A stretch of DNA of 64,000 nt from Areca catechu (GCA_021397845.1 JAHSVC010000040.1:1799501-1863500), one strand, 5' to 3'; positions 45,668-57,037 are shown, counted from the stretch's first letter. Translations and numbers: made by a program. Notes: generated from the letters alone by a model not told the origin.

Positions 45668-46344
45668 ATGTTTGGGCTCAGTTCTCTTTGCATATTCGGA
45701 TTGGGTGCTTCACCATGGCTGTCCGGTCATAGGAGACTAGTAAGGCTGCAAGACCCTCTCTTTCCAATCTACAGGATCTCCTATGCTGGTAGGGGTGCCG
45801 TTGTGAATTGACCCCTGAAGAAGAACACAAAGAGTTCCATTAGGATTTTTGCATTCTCGGCCTTCTCAGTACATCCCCTATCATTTTAATTATTTTTGCC
45901 TGCATAAACTCAAAAAATTTCAAAATTTATTTTATCCCAAAACCACCTCCTTTGCATTCAATCCCAAGCCTAATTTAAAATTAATTAAACTTAATTTGCC
46001 TTAGTGGGCTAGGAACACCCATTGGTCAGATTCAGTTAGTGTGGGATGACTAGTACACCCAATTCATTTCTTGTTACTGGATGCTAGTGTCAGGCTAGAG
46101 GTATAGTGTCAAATGACCTAAGCAGATCGGTGGTTCCTTAATTGGGTCCCTGCAAGAGTAGGGGGCCTCCCACCATCCCACCTCTTACCTGGCCAGTTGA
46201 AGGACTAGGATTTGAGTTGTGTGTAAGTTCAGTCAACCCATTCTGACTAGGCTCTAGGTCTAGGCAGTTGTAGTCGAGTCAGTGTTGAGTCTTGCATGAG
46301 CACTAGATTAAGAGTCCCATTTCATCCACCATCTCCCTGAATCC
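45668..46344 (+). other. E1 internal 1 untranslated leader
   Basis: No protein. It shares GGCCTCCCACC and CACCTCTTACCTGGCCAG (about 46170-46195) with the E2 leader, where the inverse reads at about 41355-41395. That supports common descent of E1 and E2. Confidence 0.55.
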
Positions 46345-47474
46345 ATGGATAAGCTAGAAGCCCAGATTCAAGCCCTTATAAACCAAATAGCCCAAATGAA
46401 TCATAAGTTTGACCAGACAGAGAATAGGATAGGAACCCTAGAGAAAATCCATAGGACCCAGACTAGATCTAAACCTGAGCCACCTTTATCCACACTATCT
46501 AAATAATATGAACCTAGAACCTATGTATCCAAAACCTATGAACATAGATCCTATGCACCCACTCCCTATAAGCCTAATAGACCCATGACCTATAGATCCG
46601 AACCCATAGGCCCTCGACCGGAACCCCATAAGGCTAGTATCCCTAGATATGAACCCAGTATTAATCCACTACCCCTTAGTCAACCTGAACCCACTAGGAG
46701 TAGTACCCATAATCAGAAACTAGGACCTAGCCAATTTTTCCTTAGCCAACCTTCCCCTACCTCCTCTGTGATTCACAAGGCTTACATTAAAGCGGAAGTG
46801 TATGAAGCTGATGTGAACTTAGTGGATGAGTATGAGGGAGAAGAAGAGACACCTCTAGAAGACCTAAAATTAGTTGACCCCATGGGTACCCAGGTAGAAG
46901 CCAATCTAGAGTTAGTTGACCCTGACTATACCCAACCTAAAGCTATAGTGGAAGAATAATTAAAGGAAGAGAACCTAGAGACTACTGCTAGAACCTTACC
47001 TGAGGAAACCATAGAGGAGAGCCAAATTATAGAGTCTATCCTAAAATACAAGAACCAGAAGAATTTATTAAGGACTTGATCTCTTTGAATCAGTACCCCC
47101 AGGATGAGCCCCCTCCAATAGTTTCCATTGAGGACCTCTTCCCAGAAATTGTTGACCCATCCTTCCATAGCATGGACCTTTTCTTGCCTAGAGAAATAAC
47201 CCAATGCTCATACATTAAGGTCAGTCTCTTTAACCAAGAACCAGTCCCTAAATGCCCTTCCTATTTTCTACCCTTCCCTGAGTCGTCTCATATTTCTAGA
47301 ACCATTGGGTCACATTTTGTTGAGGTTGCTAGGTTGCAAGAATCCATAGAGCCCATCCCATTTGCTACATACTTTTGGAAGACCCTCTGGCATCTATTAG
47401 GAGTTCCTAGCAAATTTTCTTCTGCATGTCATCCATCAACCACGACTCATGCCCCATGCCCAAGTTGTAGTTAA
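46345..47474 (+). pseudogene. E1 gag remnant, first copy (core missing)
   Basis: ATG at 46345 opens MDKLEAQIQALINQIAQMN, a short coiled coil, then a TAA at about 46504, then a Pro/Tyr-rich stretch (YEPRTY, YAPTPYKPNRP). An acidic part follows (KAEVYEADVNLVDEYEGEEE) with a stop at about 46957. A later frame gives ISLNQYPQDEPPPIVSIEDL and FLPREITQCSYIKVSLF to a stop at 47472-47474. The acidic block matches E2 gag (IYKAEPSLIDEYEEEE), but the W-x-x-K-M-D-Q-Y-F core of E2 is absent here. Gag would form the particle; this piece cannot do so unaided. Confidence 0.7.
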
Positions 47475-47699
47475 GACCTAATAAATCACTTTCGATAGGA
47501 ATGCAGAGTCGAGTCTATTAGGTATTAGTATGAGTCCTTTGTGTTACCTGTTAGAAGTTTGCATGTGCCCAGCATGTTCACCACCTGCACTAATTTTGAA
47601 ACAAACTAGCTAATTCCTGGAGAGAGCCAAGAAATTAATGTAGTGGATTCTATCATGGTTGGGCTTAGGCCTGAGCGGTTCTCACCCGGGATCGTTAAG

Positions 47700-48177
47700 A
47701 AGCTTCATGCTTGCAGAACTGGATCTTTTAAGTGATAGAGAGGGTTGGACCAAATGCCTATGTGATAGATTTGCCTCCAGATTTGAGCATTAGTTCTACC
47801 TTCAATATCGCAGACCTGATTGAGTATAGGAACTGGCAGCGATATCCAGTGAGGCCTTTAGACCTACTCCTTCCATTGTAAGTGACTGTAGCCCAAAGTG
47901 TCCACCAATAAATTGGCCTGAGAGAGGAGAACAGATCGTGCATATCCTGGATGATCAAGACGTCACGACCCGGGGTCGAGGCTATCAATGCTACCGGGTC
48001 CGATGGCAAGGCCAGCCAGAATTGGACGATTTGTGGATATCTCGAGAGGACTTGCAGCACCTCGATCCAGACCTTCTCGAGAGATATGTGAGCCAGTGTG
48101 ATCCTTATTCGATAGGGTCGAGTTCCTCCCACCCTGGGAGAATTGGTGGAGACACCAGAGGTACCAGAATAAGATAG
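47700..48177 (+). pseudogene. E1 integrase C-terminus with chromodomain; frame enters the 3' LTR
   Basis: In shifting frames 47700-47830 reads VGPNAYVIDLPPD and STFNIADLIEY, the GPY-type end of integrase. From about 47880 one open frame reads INWPERGEQ, VHILDDQDVTTRGRGYQC, YRVRWQGQPELDDLWIS and REDLQHLDPDLLERY: a chromodomain, which in chromoviruses is thought to guide integration to marked chromatin. The frame runs through the purine-rich tract and past the LTR2 start (48144) to TAG at 48175-48177. Integrase zinc finger and catalytic core are absent upstream. Confidence 0.82.
48132..48143 (+). promoter_or_regulatory. Putative polypurine tract of E1
   Basis: CCCTGGGAGAAT directly before TGGTGGAGACACC. 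E2 has CCGAGAGAAT before TGATGGGGACATC on its strand. Short and imperfect. Confidence 0.55.
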
Positions 48178-49365
48178 AGGCTTCTCAACCCTCTATAGAT
48201 TATTTAGTAGTATTTGAGTCTATTTGTAATAAAGGCTTAGCCTATTTGAGTTGTCTTTTCTTATTTGAGTCATGTACCAGTCAGCTCATGTTGAGCTAGT
48301 CTTCTTTCTTAGTCTTGGACATGTTAGTCCAAGTCCAATAAAGACTCATACAAGTGAAGACCAAGCCAGTCCAAGTGAAGACCAACCCAACTAAAAGCTA
48401 TGAAGACCATGGAAGGCCTAGGAGAAGAAATCAGAAGCCCTGGAGCCCTGGACTGCAGCCTGAAGCAAAATGGGCCAACCAAGGCCCAAGAAAAGAACCA
48501 AGGGGTGCCAAGCCTTATGCTCACCACCCTTTGGTCGGCCACTAGGGTCACCTCCCTTGGCCGACCAAGTCAAGAGAGAGAGGGAGTGATTTGAGAGATT
48601 TTAAATCCTAAACCTACCATGTATTCTAGCTAGGATTTGGGTGGGATTCAGATTCCTAGGTAATCACTATTGTAATCATACTTGGGAGCCAAGTTTAAGA
48701 GTCTATTTAAGAGACTTTACTCTCTTGTATCACGACACATTTTCATGAAATATAACTGCGTTCTTCCAATTACTGTCTGCTACCTGCTGTGTGCTAAGGG
48801 ATTCTGTGTGAGCCCCTCCTTCCTGGTGTTCTGCGCCCAGTCTCCAGCCACCATCCAGCTCTCCAAACTCTAGCCACCCAACCTCAAACTCTTCTTCCCC
48901 TTGCTGTTTTTCCTTTACTACTTCATCCTTGCTTTGTTTTCTCACCTTTGAAAGGTTGTTTGCAGGTCCCTCGGCTTCCACGAATCCAACGACTTCAGCC
49001 AGGTAGCGATCGGATCACCCGTTAGAAAGCCAAAAATCTGCGGGTCTCCGGCTTGATTTTCCTTGCTGCATCCGGGAGCGAGAGCGATCCCTTCATCTAC
49101 AATCCACACCTGGTGCATCAACCATTATCAGGTACTCTCTCTCTGCTTGCCAATCACTTTATTGGAGATGAACTAACCCGACCAAGACTTCTCAGCCTCG
49201 GCGGTCCTCTTCTTATTGCTTTTTAGGTTATACTTTGCAGGCTATAGTTTCCTACTTGCATAGAATTCTTTTCTTAGATTCATGGTCTGTTCTTCAGGAA
49301 TTAAACACATAACTTAATAAAAAAAATTACAAAAATAATTATGCATGTATCTTAGTTCCGCATCA
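48144..49365 (+). repeat. E1 LTR2 (shared middle LTR)
   Basis: Complete, TGGTGGAGACACCAGAGG to TTAGTTCCGCATCA, 1222 bp. It serves as 3' LTR of internal 1 and 5' LTR of internal 2, and is followed by a primer-binding site like LTR1. Confidence 0.9.
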
Positions 49366-51076
49366 TTTGGTATCGAGCCTGTTTGGGCTCAGTTCTCTTT
49401 GCATATTCGGATCGGGTGCTTCACCATGGCCGTCCGGTCATAGGAGACTAGTAGGGCTGCAAGACCCTCTCTTTCCAATTTATGTGATCTTCTATAGTAG
49501 TAGGGGTGCCGCTGTGAATTGACCCCTGAAGAAGAACACAAAGAGTTCCATTAGGTTTTTTGCATTCTCGGCCTTCTCAGTAAATCTCCTATTATTTTAA
49601 TTATTTCTACCTGCGTAAATTAAAAATTCTGAAATTTATTTTTAGAATTCTTCATAATTGAAATTAATTTTTTGGAATTTTTCAAAAATTATTTCAATCA
49701 ATGTATTTTCTCCCCGTTGAAACACTGCCGAGAACAGTTCTGCTCTATTTTAGCTTCAAAGCTGATTTTGGAAAGTTTAGGGTTCTTTTAGTATAATTTT
49801 TGCATATCTTTAATTTTGGCATGTTTCCTGCATATTAGGTCATTATCTTCAAATTATCTTTCTATTTAAGAAAATACCAAAACAAAAAAAAACATATATT
49901 CATAAAATACCAAAACACTTAAAACACTAATCTGCATTTTCATCTGCCTGCCATCATTGCATAAAAATTTTAAGGGCACTTTCTATATGTCAAATAAGGA
50001 GAGGAGTTGATAACCTCTCCTTAGCCCAAAATCACCTCCCTTGCATTCAGTTCCAAGCCTAATTTAAAATTAATTAGACTTAATTTGTCTTAGTGGGCTA
50101 GGGACACCTATCGGTCGGGTTCAATCAGTGTGGGATGACTAGTGCACCCAATTCATTTCCTATTACTGGATGCTGGTGTCTAGGCTAGAGGTACAGTGTC
50201 AAATAACCTAAGCAGATCGGTGGTTCCTTAATTGGGTCCCTGCGAGAGCAGGGGGCCTCCCACCATTCCACCTCTTACCTAGCCAGTTGAAGGACTAGGA
50301 TTTGAGTTGTGTATAAGTTAAGTCAACCCATTCTAACTGGGCTTTAGGTCTAGGCAGCTGTAGTCGAGTCAGTGTTGAGTCTTGCATGAGCAGTAGATCA
50401 GGAGTCCCATTTCATCCACCATCTCCCTGAACCCATGGATAAGCTAGAAGCCCAGATTCAGCTCTTATAGACCAAATAGCCCAAATGAACCATAAGTTTG
50501 ACCAGACGGAGAATAGGATAGGAACCCTAGAGAAAACCCGTAGGACCCAGACTAGATCCAAACCTAAGCCACCTTTACCCACACTACCCAAATTATATGA
50601 ACCTAGAACCTATGTATCCAAAACCTATGAATATAGATCCTATGCACCCACTCCCTATAAGCCTAATAGACCCATGACCTATAGATCCGAACCCATAGGC
50701 CATTGACCGAAACCCCATAAGGCTAGTATCCCTAGATATAACCCAGTATTAATCCACTACCCCTTAGTCAACCTGAACCCATTAGGAGTAGTGCCCATAA
50801 TCAGAAACCAGGACCTAGCCAATTTTTCCTTAGCCGACCTTCCCCTACCACTCCTGTGATTTACATGGCTTACATTAAAGCGAAAGTGTATGAAGCTAAT
50901 GTGAACTTAGTGGATGAGTATGAGGGAGAAGAGGAGACACCTCTAGAAGATCTAGAATTAGTTGACCCTGTAGGTACCCAAGTAGAAGCCAATAGAGTTA
51001 GTTGACCCTGACTATGCCCAACTAAAGCTGTAGTGGAAGAACAATTAAAGGAAGAGAACCTAGAGACTGCTGGTAG
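49366..51076 (+). mobile_element. E1 internal 2, truncated second copy
   Basis: Primer-binding site (one base lost), leader with an extra AT-rich stretch at about 49615-50030 that internal 1 lacks, then the same gag remnant. It stops near 51076 inside AGAACCT, where internal 1 reads AGAACCTTACC and LTR3 reads AAACCTACC. The short shared AACCT suggests a deletion joined by microhomology. Confidence 0.82.
50435..51070 (+). pseudogene. E1 gag remnant, second copy
   Basis: ATG at 50435 (MDKLEAQIQ), a frame slip near 50462, then MNHKFDQTENRIGTLEK, YEPRTYVSKTYEYRSY and YAPTPYKPNRPMTY to a TGA at about 50704. The acidic KxYEANVNLVDEYEGEEE block (about 50880-50940) is in another frame. Same architecture as 46345-47474, cut before the chromodomain part. 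Confidence 0.7.
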
Positions 51077-51831
51077 AACCTACCATGTATTCTAGCTAGG
51101 GTTTGGGTGGGATTCAGATTCCTAGGTAATGACTATTGTAGCCTTACTTGGGGGCCAAGTTTAAGAGTCTATTTAAGAGACTCTACTCTCTTGTATCAAG
51201 GAACTTTTCCATGAAATATAACTAAGTTCTTCCAATTGCTGTGTGCTACCTGCTGTGTGCTAAGGGATTCTGTGTGAGCCCCTCCTTCGTCCTGGTGTTC
51301 TGCGCCCAGTATCCAGCCGCCATCCAGCTCTCCAAACCCTGGCCACCCAACCTCAAACTCTTCTTCCCCTTGCTATTTTTTTTGCTACCTTATCCTTCTT
51401 TGTTTTCTCACCCTTGAAAGGCTATTTGCAGGTCCCTCCGCTTCTACGAATCTAACGACTCCAGCTGGGCAACAATCGGATCACCGGGTAGAAAGCTGAG
51501 AATCTATGAATCTCTGGTTTGATTTTCCAGGCCACATCCAGGAGTGAGAGCAATCACTTCATCTATGATCTGCACCAGGTGCATCAACCATTGTCAAGTA
51601 CATCCCCTCTGCCTACCAGTCGCTTTATTAGAGATGAACTAGCCTAACCGAGACTTCTCAGCCTCGGCTGTCCTCTTCTTATTGCTTTTTAGATTCTACT
51701 TTGCATGTTGTAGTTTCTTACTTGCATAGAATCCTTTTCTTAGATTCATGGTCTGTTCTTCAGGAATTAAACACACAACTTAATCAAAAAAATTACAAAA
51801 ATAATTATGCTTGCATTTTAGTTCCGCATCA
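51077..51831 (+). repeat. E1 LTR3, 5' truncated
   Basis: From CTACCATGTATTCTAGC to TAGTTCCGCATCA, matching the last 755 bp or so of LTR2. It is followed by the second CTTCC. Confidence 0.88.
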
Positions 51832-51836
51832 CTTCC
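51832..51836. other. Right target-site duplication of E1 (CTTCC)
   Basis: Pairs with 36917-36921. Tat-A integrase sequence resumes with CAGTTAGGAGAG. Confidence 0.85.
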
Positions 51837-52940
51837 CAGTTAGGAGAGAGCTTGTCTTATTCCATTGGCTTGGACACTTCACATTTTTGCAGTACTAGAT
51901 TTTTAGGTCAGAAAGTTCGTTCCTTCATCCAGGAGTTGTAATATTTGGGGACTTTCTGTTGATATGATGTCATCTTCATATGACTAGAAAGTCTAGTACT
52001 TCGTAGCAAGTCCAGATCCATCCTTTGGTGCTCCAAATTCTCGGGCTCCTTATACTGGTCGATCCTTAAGGATTGTAGGGTAACCTTCATAGGAAGAACT
52101 ACTTCTATTCCATAAGCTAAATGGAATGAGATTCACCAGTTGCCATTCTAGGAGTTGTCTGATATGCCCAGAGAACTGAATTCAACTCTTCGATCCAGAG
52201 CCCTTTGGTGTTGTTCAATCGGGTCTTCAGACCATGGAGGATGGTCCGATTTGTGACTTCGGCTTCTCCGTTGGCTTGGGGATGACCAACAGAAGTTAAT
52301 TTATGGAGTATATGATACTGGGAACATATGTCCTTGAACTTGGGGTTATCGAATTATCTCCCATTGTCAGTGATTATGGAATACAAAATTTGAATTAAAA
52401 AATAATGAAGTTCTTGACAAAACCTTCAGTTTTTCCTTCAGTGATATGCACTAGGGTTTCACCTTGACCCACTTGGTGAAGTAGTCGATATCTATGACAA
52501 GAAATTTTTGTTATCCAGATGCTGGTGGAAATGGGCCAAGGATATCCATGCCCCACTGAGCGAAGGGCCATGGTGCCGTTAACTGGGAACTAGCTAGTGG
52601 GCCATCTTTGAATGTTGGCATACCTCTAGTACTGATCACATCTTCGGACAAAATTAGAATCCTTCTGAATTGTCAGCCATAATATCCTTGACGTATAATC
52701 TTGTATGCTAGGGATCTTCCTCTCAAGTGATCTCCACATATGCCCTCGTGCACTCCTCTTAGGGCATAGTCGCATCTGTGGGCCCCAGGCACTTCAACAG
52801 AGGTTGAGTAAAGGATCTCGTATACAATGTTTCATCCAGGACAACATATTGGGATGCCATCCAATGGACTTGCTTGGCCTCGGTCTTGTCCTTAGGTAGT
52901 GTGCCCTCATTCAGGAATTTAAGAATAGGATCCATCTAGC
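51837..52940 (-). pseudogene. Tat-A integrase
   Basis: On the minus strand it starts with DPILKFLNEGTLPKDK and QVHWMASQYV, followed by the zinc-finger region (about 52760-52630), core and NGEAEVTNRTILHGL-like residues (about 52275-52230). The end part reads VTLQSLRIDQYKEPENLEH (52090-52010) up to the E1 insertion point. Stops and slips occur in every section. It continues at 36921. Confidence 0.78.
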
Positions 52941-53039
52941 TTGGCTCGTGCTCAACCCGATGCACCTCTTGCGCTTCTTTTATTATACTTGGAGTTTCAA
53001 GGTACTCCACGAAGGTGCAATCTAGTGAATCTGGGGTGT

Positions 53040-53600
53040 GGTGGCGAGTCTGGATAGGGCGTCAGCTCAGGAGTTCTCCGTCCATGGGACATGGGCGATT
53101 TCGAAGAAATCGAGCTGCGACACCAAGTCCCGCACTTTCTTCAAGTAATGGATCATGGCAGGATCTCGCTTCAAACTCACCTTTTACTTGGTTTACCACC
53201 AACTGAGAATCTGAAAAAATTTGGATCTTTCGAATCCCCAAATTCTTAGTGATTCGGAGTCCAGCAAGGAGGGCTTCATATTCAGCCTAGTTATTGGAAG
53301 CATGGAAGGAAAAACATAGTGCGCATTCCATAGTGGGCCCTTCTAGGTTGGTTAGAATAAGGCCCGCTCCACATCTTGCCAAGTTTGAAGCCCCATCTAC
53401 ATGGAGTAACCACATGACTCCGAATCCCTTCGAATGGCCTCCTCTTCTTCAGCTTGTCGCAAGTCACCTTCTGGGCCCCATCTACATTCGGCTATAAAAT
53501 TGGCTAGCACTTGTGCTTTCATCGTCGTTCTGGAATGGGAGTTGATGTCGAACTCTCTAAGTTTTATGACCCACTTAGCTATCCTCCTCGAAGTGTTTGG
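53040..53600 (-). pseudogene. Tat-A RNase H region
   Basis: The minus strand shows the connection KLREFDINSHSRTTMKAQ and VLANFIAEC (53560-53490), then NAHYVFPSMLPITR- and AxLLDSESLRIW-like residues (about 53310-53220) and VSQLDFFEIAHVPWTENS, ADALSRLAT (about 53130-53045). The order is that of RNase H in Tat pol, which removes the RNA strand. Several stops. Confidence 0.72.
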
Positions 53601-54915
53601 ACTCTAGAAAATAGCCTTCAAAGGCTGGTCTGTCAGGACAATGACAAGTGAGATTGAAAGTACGGTCGTAATCATTTTGTTGCAACCACCAGTAAGTATA
53701 CAAGCTTTTGTATATTTTGGGGTACCTCACTTCTGCATCATGTAAGACTTATTGATGTAGTAGATCGACCTTTGGAGGTCATCGGCTCCCTTCCAAACAA
53801 GAACCAAACTGATCACTTTGTTCGAAGCAGAAAGATATAGGTAAAGAGTTCCCCCTCTCGAGGCTTCAAAAGTAAAGGAGGGCTCTCTAAGTACCTTTTC
53901 AGCTCTTCGAAGGTGAGATGATAGTCTTCGGACCATTCAAAGTCTTGCAATTAGCAGAGGACTTTAAAGAAGGGGAGACACCTTTCGGCCGACTGGGAGA
54001 TGAATTGGCTCAAAAAAGCAATTCTTCTGGTCAACTGCTGCACCTCATTCTTACAAGAGGGATGTCTTATGCTTCAGAGTGTATGAATCTTTTCAGGGTT
54101 GCTTCTATTCCTCGTTTGGTAATAAGGAATCCCAGGAATTTGCCAGAGGTCACCCCGAAGATGCACTTAGCTGGGTTCAGCTTCATCCAGTGGCATTGTA
54201 AGGCATCGAAAGATTCCTCTAAGTCTCTGATGTGATCTTCTTTGGGGAGGCTCTTCATGATCATGTTGTCAACATATGCCTCCATATTTTTCCCAGTTGC
54301 TTCTCAAACACCTTATTGATCAGCCTTTGAAATGTTGCCCCAATGTTCTTTAACCAAATGGCATCATCCTGTAGCAATATAACCCTTTCTCCATTATGAA
54401 GGAGGTCTTCTCTTCATCCTCAAGATCCATTTGTATCTAGTTGCAGCCAGAAAAGGCATCCATGAAGCTCAGTAGCTGATGCCGGTAGTGGTGTCGACCA
54501 ATTGGTCTATCTTTGGTAGGGGGAAGCTATCCTTTGGACAAGCTTTTTTGATATCTATATAGTCGATACAGATCCTCCACTTGTTGTTGGCCTTCTTTAC
54601 CATCACAACATTAGCTAGCCACTCAGCATAATGCACCTGCCTGATGAATCTGGCTTTAGAGAGCTTATCTACCTCTTCGTTTATCATCCTTTACCTTTTA
54701 GGGGCAAAGTTTTTCTTCTTCTATCGAATCGGCCTGTAGCCATAAGCAACTTCCAGCTGATGGGTAATTTCTTCGATGGGAATTCCTGACATGTCGAAAG
54801 CAGACCAGGCAAAGACATCGGTGTTGTTTCGTAGGAATTGAATCTGCACTGCCTTCGTTCCTTCATCAAGTAGGCTTCCGATCTGCACCATTCTGGTGGG
54901 ATCGTCTTCGGTCAA
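53601..54915 (-). pseudogene. Tat-A reverse transcriptase
   Basis: From 54915: LRNNTDVFAWSAFDMSGIP, then KKxNFAPKR, EVDKLSKARFIRQVHYAEW, LANVVMVKKANNKWRICIDY and KKACPKDSFPLPKIDQLVD. These are RT fingers and palm motifs. The catalytic motif at 54285-54270 reads AYVDNM, where Ty3/gypsy RTs have YVDD, so the second catalytic Asp is replaced. HIRDLEESFDALQ, KLNPAKCIFGV and GKFLGFLITKRGIEA follow. Stops at about 54690, 54470 and 54070 and several slips. The copy is dead, and the YVDN change alone would probably kill it. Confidence 0.85.
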
Positions 54916-55020
54916 ACACTAAGACAGTCTTCTCCAATGGTTCCCCTGAATTCTCAATCGGATCTCTTGGGTCTAATTGATCCAAGGTTATAAGATCAGT
55001 CAACTGATTGTCCTATATCA

Positions 55021-55450
55021 TCAGGCATTGCCAGGTGGCCCTTTGATCTCTTCTTGCTTCTCCATCCCATTTCTGGTGGGAAAGCGCACCAAAAGGTGAT
55101 ACGTGGAGACTACGGCCTTGAACTTGTTCAAGGCAGGCCATCCCAAGATTGCATTATAGGCCAATGGGATTCGGACCACCATAAAATTGATGGGGAACGT
55201 CTTCTGATGGGGCTCCGTGCCGAGGATTACCGACAGCATCATTTCTCCTTCAACACCAACTTGGTTTCCTCCAAACCTAATCTGAGATACAGGAGATCTC
55301 TGTAGCTTGTTTTTAGACAGACTCATTCTGGAGAATGCATCATACAGTAAAACATCCGTGGAGCTCTCATTATCTATTAAATTCATCTTACATCATAGTT
55401 GGCCATAATGGCTGAGATTACAACAGGGTCGTCAAGGGGGAACTGAACTC
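55021..55450 (-). pseudogene. Tat-A aspartic protease
   Basis: The minus strand gives MNLIDNESSTDVLLYDAFSRM. Tat proteases usually read VDNGSS at this point, so Gly has become Glu beside the presumed catalytic Asp. VEGEMMLSVILGTEP, INFMVVRIPLAYNAILGWPA and LNKFKAVVSTYHLLVRFPT follow; ILGWPxLN is the usual second landmark. The protease would cut the polyprotein. Confidence 0.78.
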
Positions 55451-55526
55451 CCTAGAAGTCATCATCAGAGAAGTATACGGAGTTGTTACTCCTGAGCCTT
55501 TTAGAAGCATCTTCTTCGGCTCTCCT

Positions 55527-57037
55527 CTAGTTGGTTGGTCGGTGTAGCATGCCCACTCTCCCGTTAGTGAGCCTCTGATGGGGCAGTTCAGCTTCCTCAA
55601 TGGCCCGTTGAGGGGCGGCGGCTTCAAGCTGAGGTTCTGGATGTCCAACATACTTCTCCAAGCACCCCCTCTTAATAAAGTCCTCTATCACATCCTTCAA
55701 TTGGATGCAGTCTTCGATATTATGTCCGTGATCCCTATGGAACCTGCAGTACTTGCTTCTATTCCTTGCAGAAGAGGACGAACTCATAGGACATGGTCGT
55801 TGGAGATAGTTTCTTTTTCTATCTCCATCAGGATCCTCTCCCTTGGGAGGTTAAGGGGGGTGTATGAATCAAATTTTATGTCTAGTATTTTGGGCTTGGG
55901 GCTACGTCGTTGGATAGAATCGCCGTTGCTGGGGGGAGCAGAGGGATTTGGCCCTTTACCATTCTTCTTCTTAGGGACAGGTTTCCCTTCAATCAGATGT
56001 CGATTAGGCATCGACATATTTCTGAGCCCTTGTCAGGAGCTCAGCATAGCTTGTCGGGAACTTTTTCTCCAAAGAGAACGTGAGCCTAGACGACCAAAGC
56101 CCTTCTTCAGAGCGGACATGGCTACATGCTCGTTGAGATTTGGGATCTCGAGAGTGGCCGAATTGAATCTTGTAACATAGTCCTTGAGTCTCTCTTCCTT
56201 ATTTTGGTGAAGGAGGAATAAGCTGTCCGTATTCCGGGGCATCTTCCGGCAAGTCCTAAAATGTAAGATGAATAGTTTTTCTAATTCAGAGAAGGAGTCG
56301 ATGATACCTAAATGGATGCTTGAGTACCACATTCAAGCTGCCTTCTTTAGGATGGCAGGAAAAGCCAAGCAGTACAATGCATCGAAGGCTCCTTGGATCA
56401 TCATATGGGCTTTGAAACTATCAAGATGATCCAAGGGGTCAGTAGTCCCATCATAAGGTTTCATCTGAGGGACCTTAAAATGCCAAGGGATGACTTTCTC
56501 CATTATCCTAGAGGTGAATGAAGGTCGCGAGTCATAGGTCACGTGCTCGCCATCTCTGTTTAGATCGTGAAGCCTCACGATCTGCGTCTCAAGTATCTTA
56601 AATTTTTCTTCATAATCATAATGGGCCTCTCTCAGCCCAACATCTTCGGGAGTAGAGTCTTCGGAGGAGTTAGAGGGAGATCGCTTGGATCTCTTCCTCA
56701 CTTGTCGGCTATCAGTCTGCTGCGAATGTCAAGAGCCTTGGCCTTCATGGGAAAGTCGATCCCGAGGGAGTGTCAGGTAAAACCATGGTGGTGGTCTCCC
56801 TTTCCCCAGATGATGGCTATGTCAGGAGATGGCCGGTGGTGCCCCGCATGGAGAGCAGCCTCCTAAAAGTTCGGAACCAAGGTTGTGAGAGCATCAACCC
56901 AGTTTAAAAGGGCTTCGAACTGGTGCAGTCCCACAACCAAGGTTGGAGGTGGGACATTGTTCTCTACTAGGGGTCGTTCCTTTAAGAGGGATGATGCCCC
57001 TGCTTGTCGAAGCATTTTGAGCTTTACCTTTCACCAT
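55527..57037 (-). pseudogene. Tat-A gag
   Basis: ATG at 57037-57035 (MVKGKAQNASTSRGI). A helical stretch (FEALLNWVDALTTLV) and a basic Ser-rich region (RKRSKRSPSNSSEDS) precede the core: KVIPWHFKVPQMKPYDGTTD, PLDHLDSFKAHMMIQG and ALYCLAFPAILKKAA (56510-56340), then SFSELEKLFILHFRTCRKM and RLKDYVTRFNSATLEIPN (56300-56150). The C-terminal zinc-binding region reads KYCRFHRDHGHNIEDC (about 55750). Stops at about 56850, 56810, 56705, 56333 and 55780. This is the most readable gene of Tat-A. Confidence 0.85.

Larger units (their letters stand above)
36922..51831 (+). mobile_element. E1: tandem, three-LTR chromovirus derivative (Galadriel-like), non-autonomous
   Basis: Order: LTR1 (36922-37275 plus 44783-45653), internal 1 (45654-48143), LTR2 (48144-49365), internal 2 (49366-51076, truncated), LTR3 (51077-51831, lacks its first part). 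It is flanked by CTTCC duplications. The primer-binding site TGGTATCAGAGC matches initiator tRNA-Met. A chromodomain at the end of internal 1 marks it as a chromovirus; the tail after it (LDPDLLERY, then SHPGR) recalls Galadriel. No protease, RT, RNase H or integrase core is present. Confidence 0.88.
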
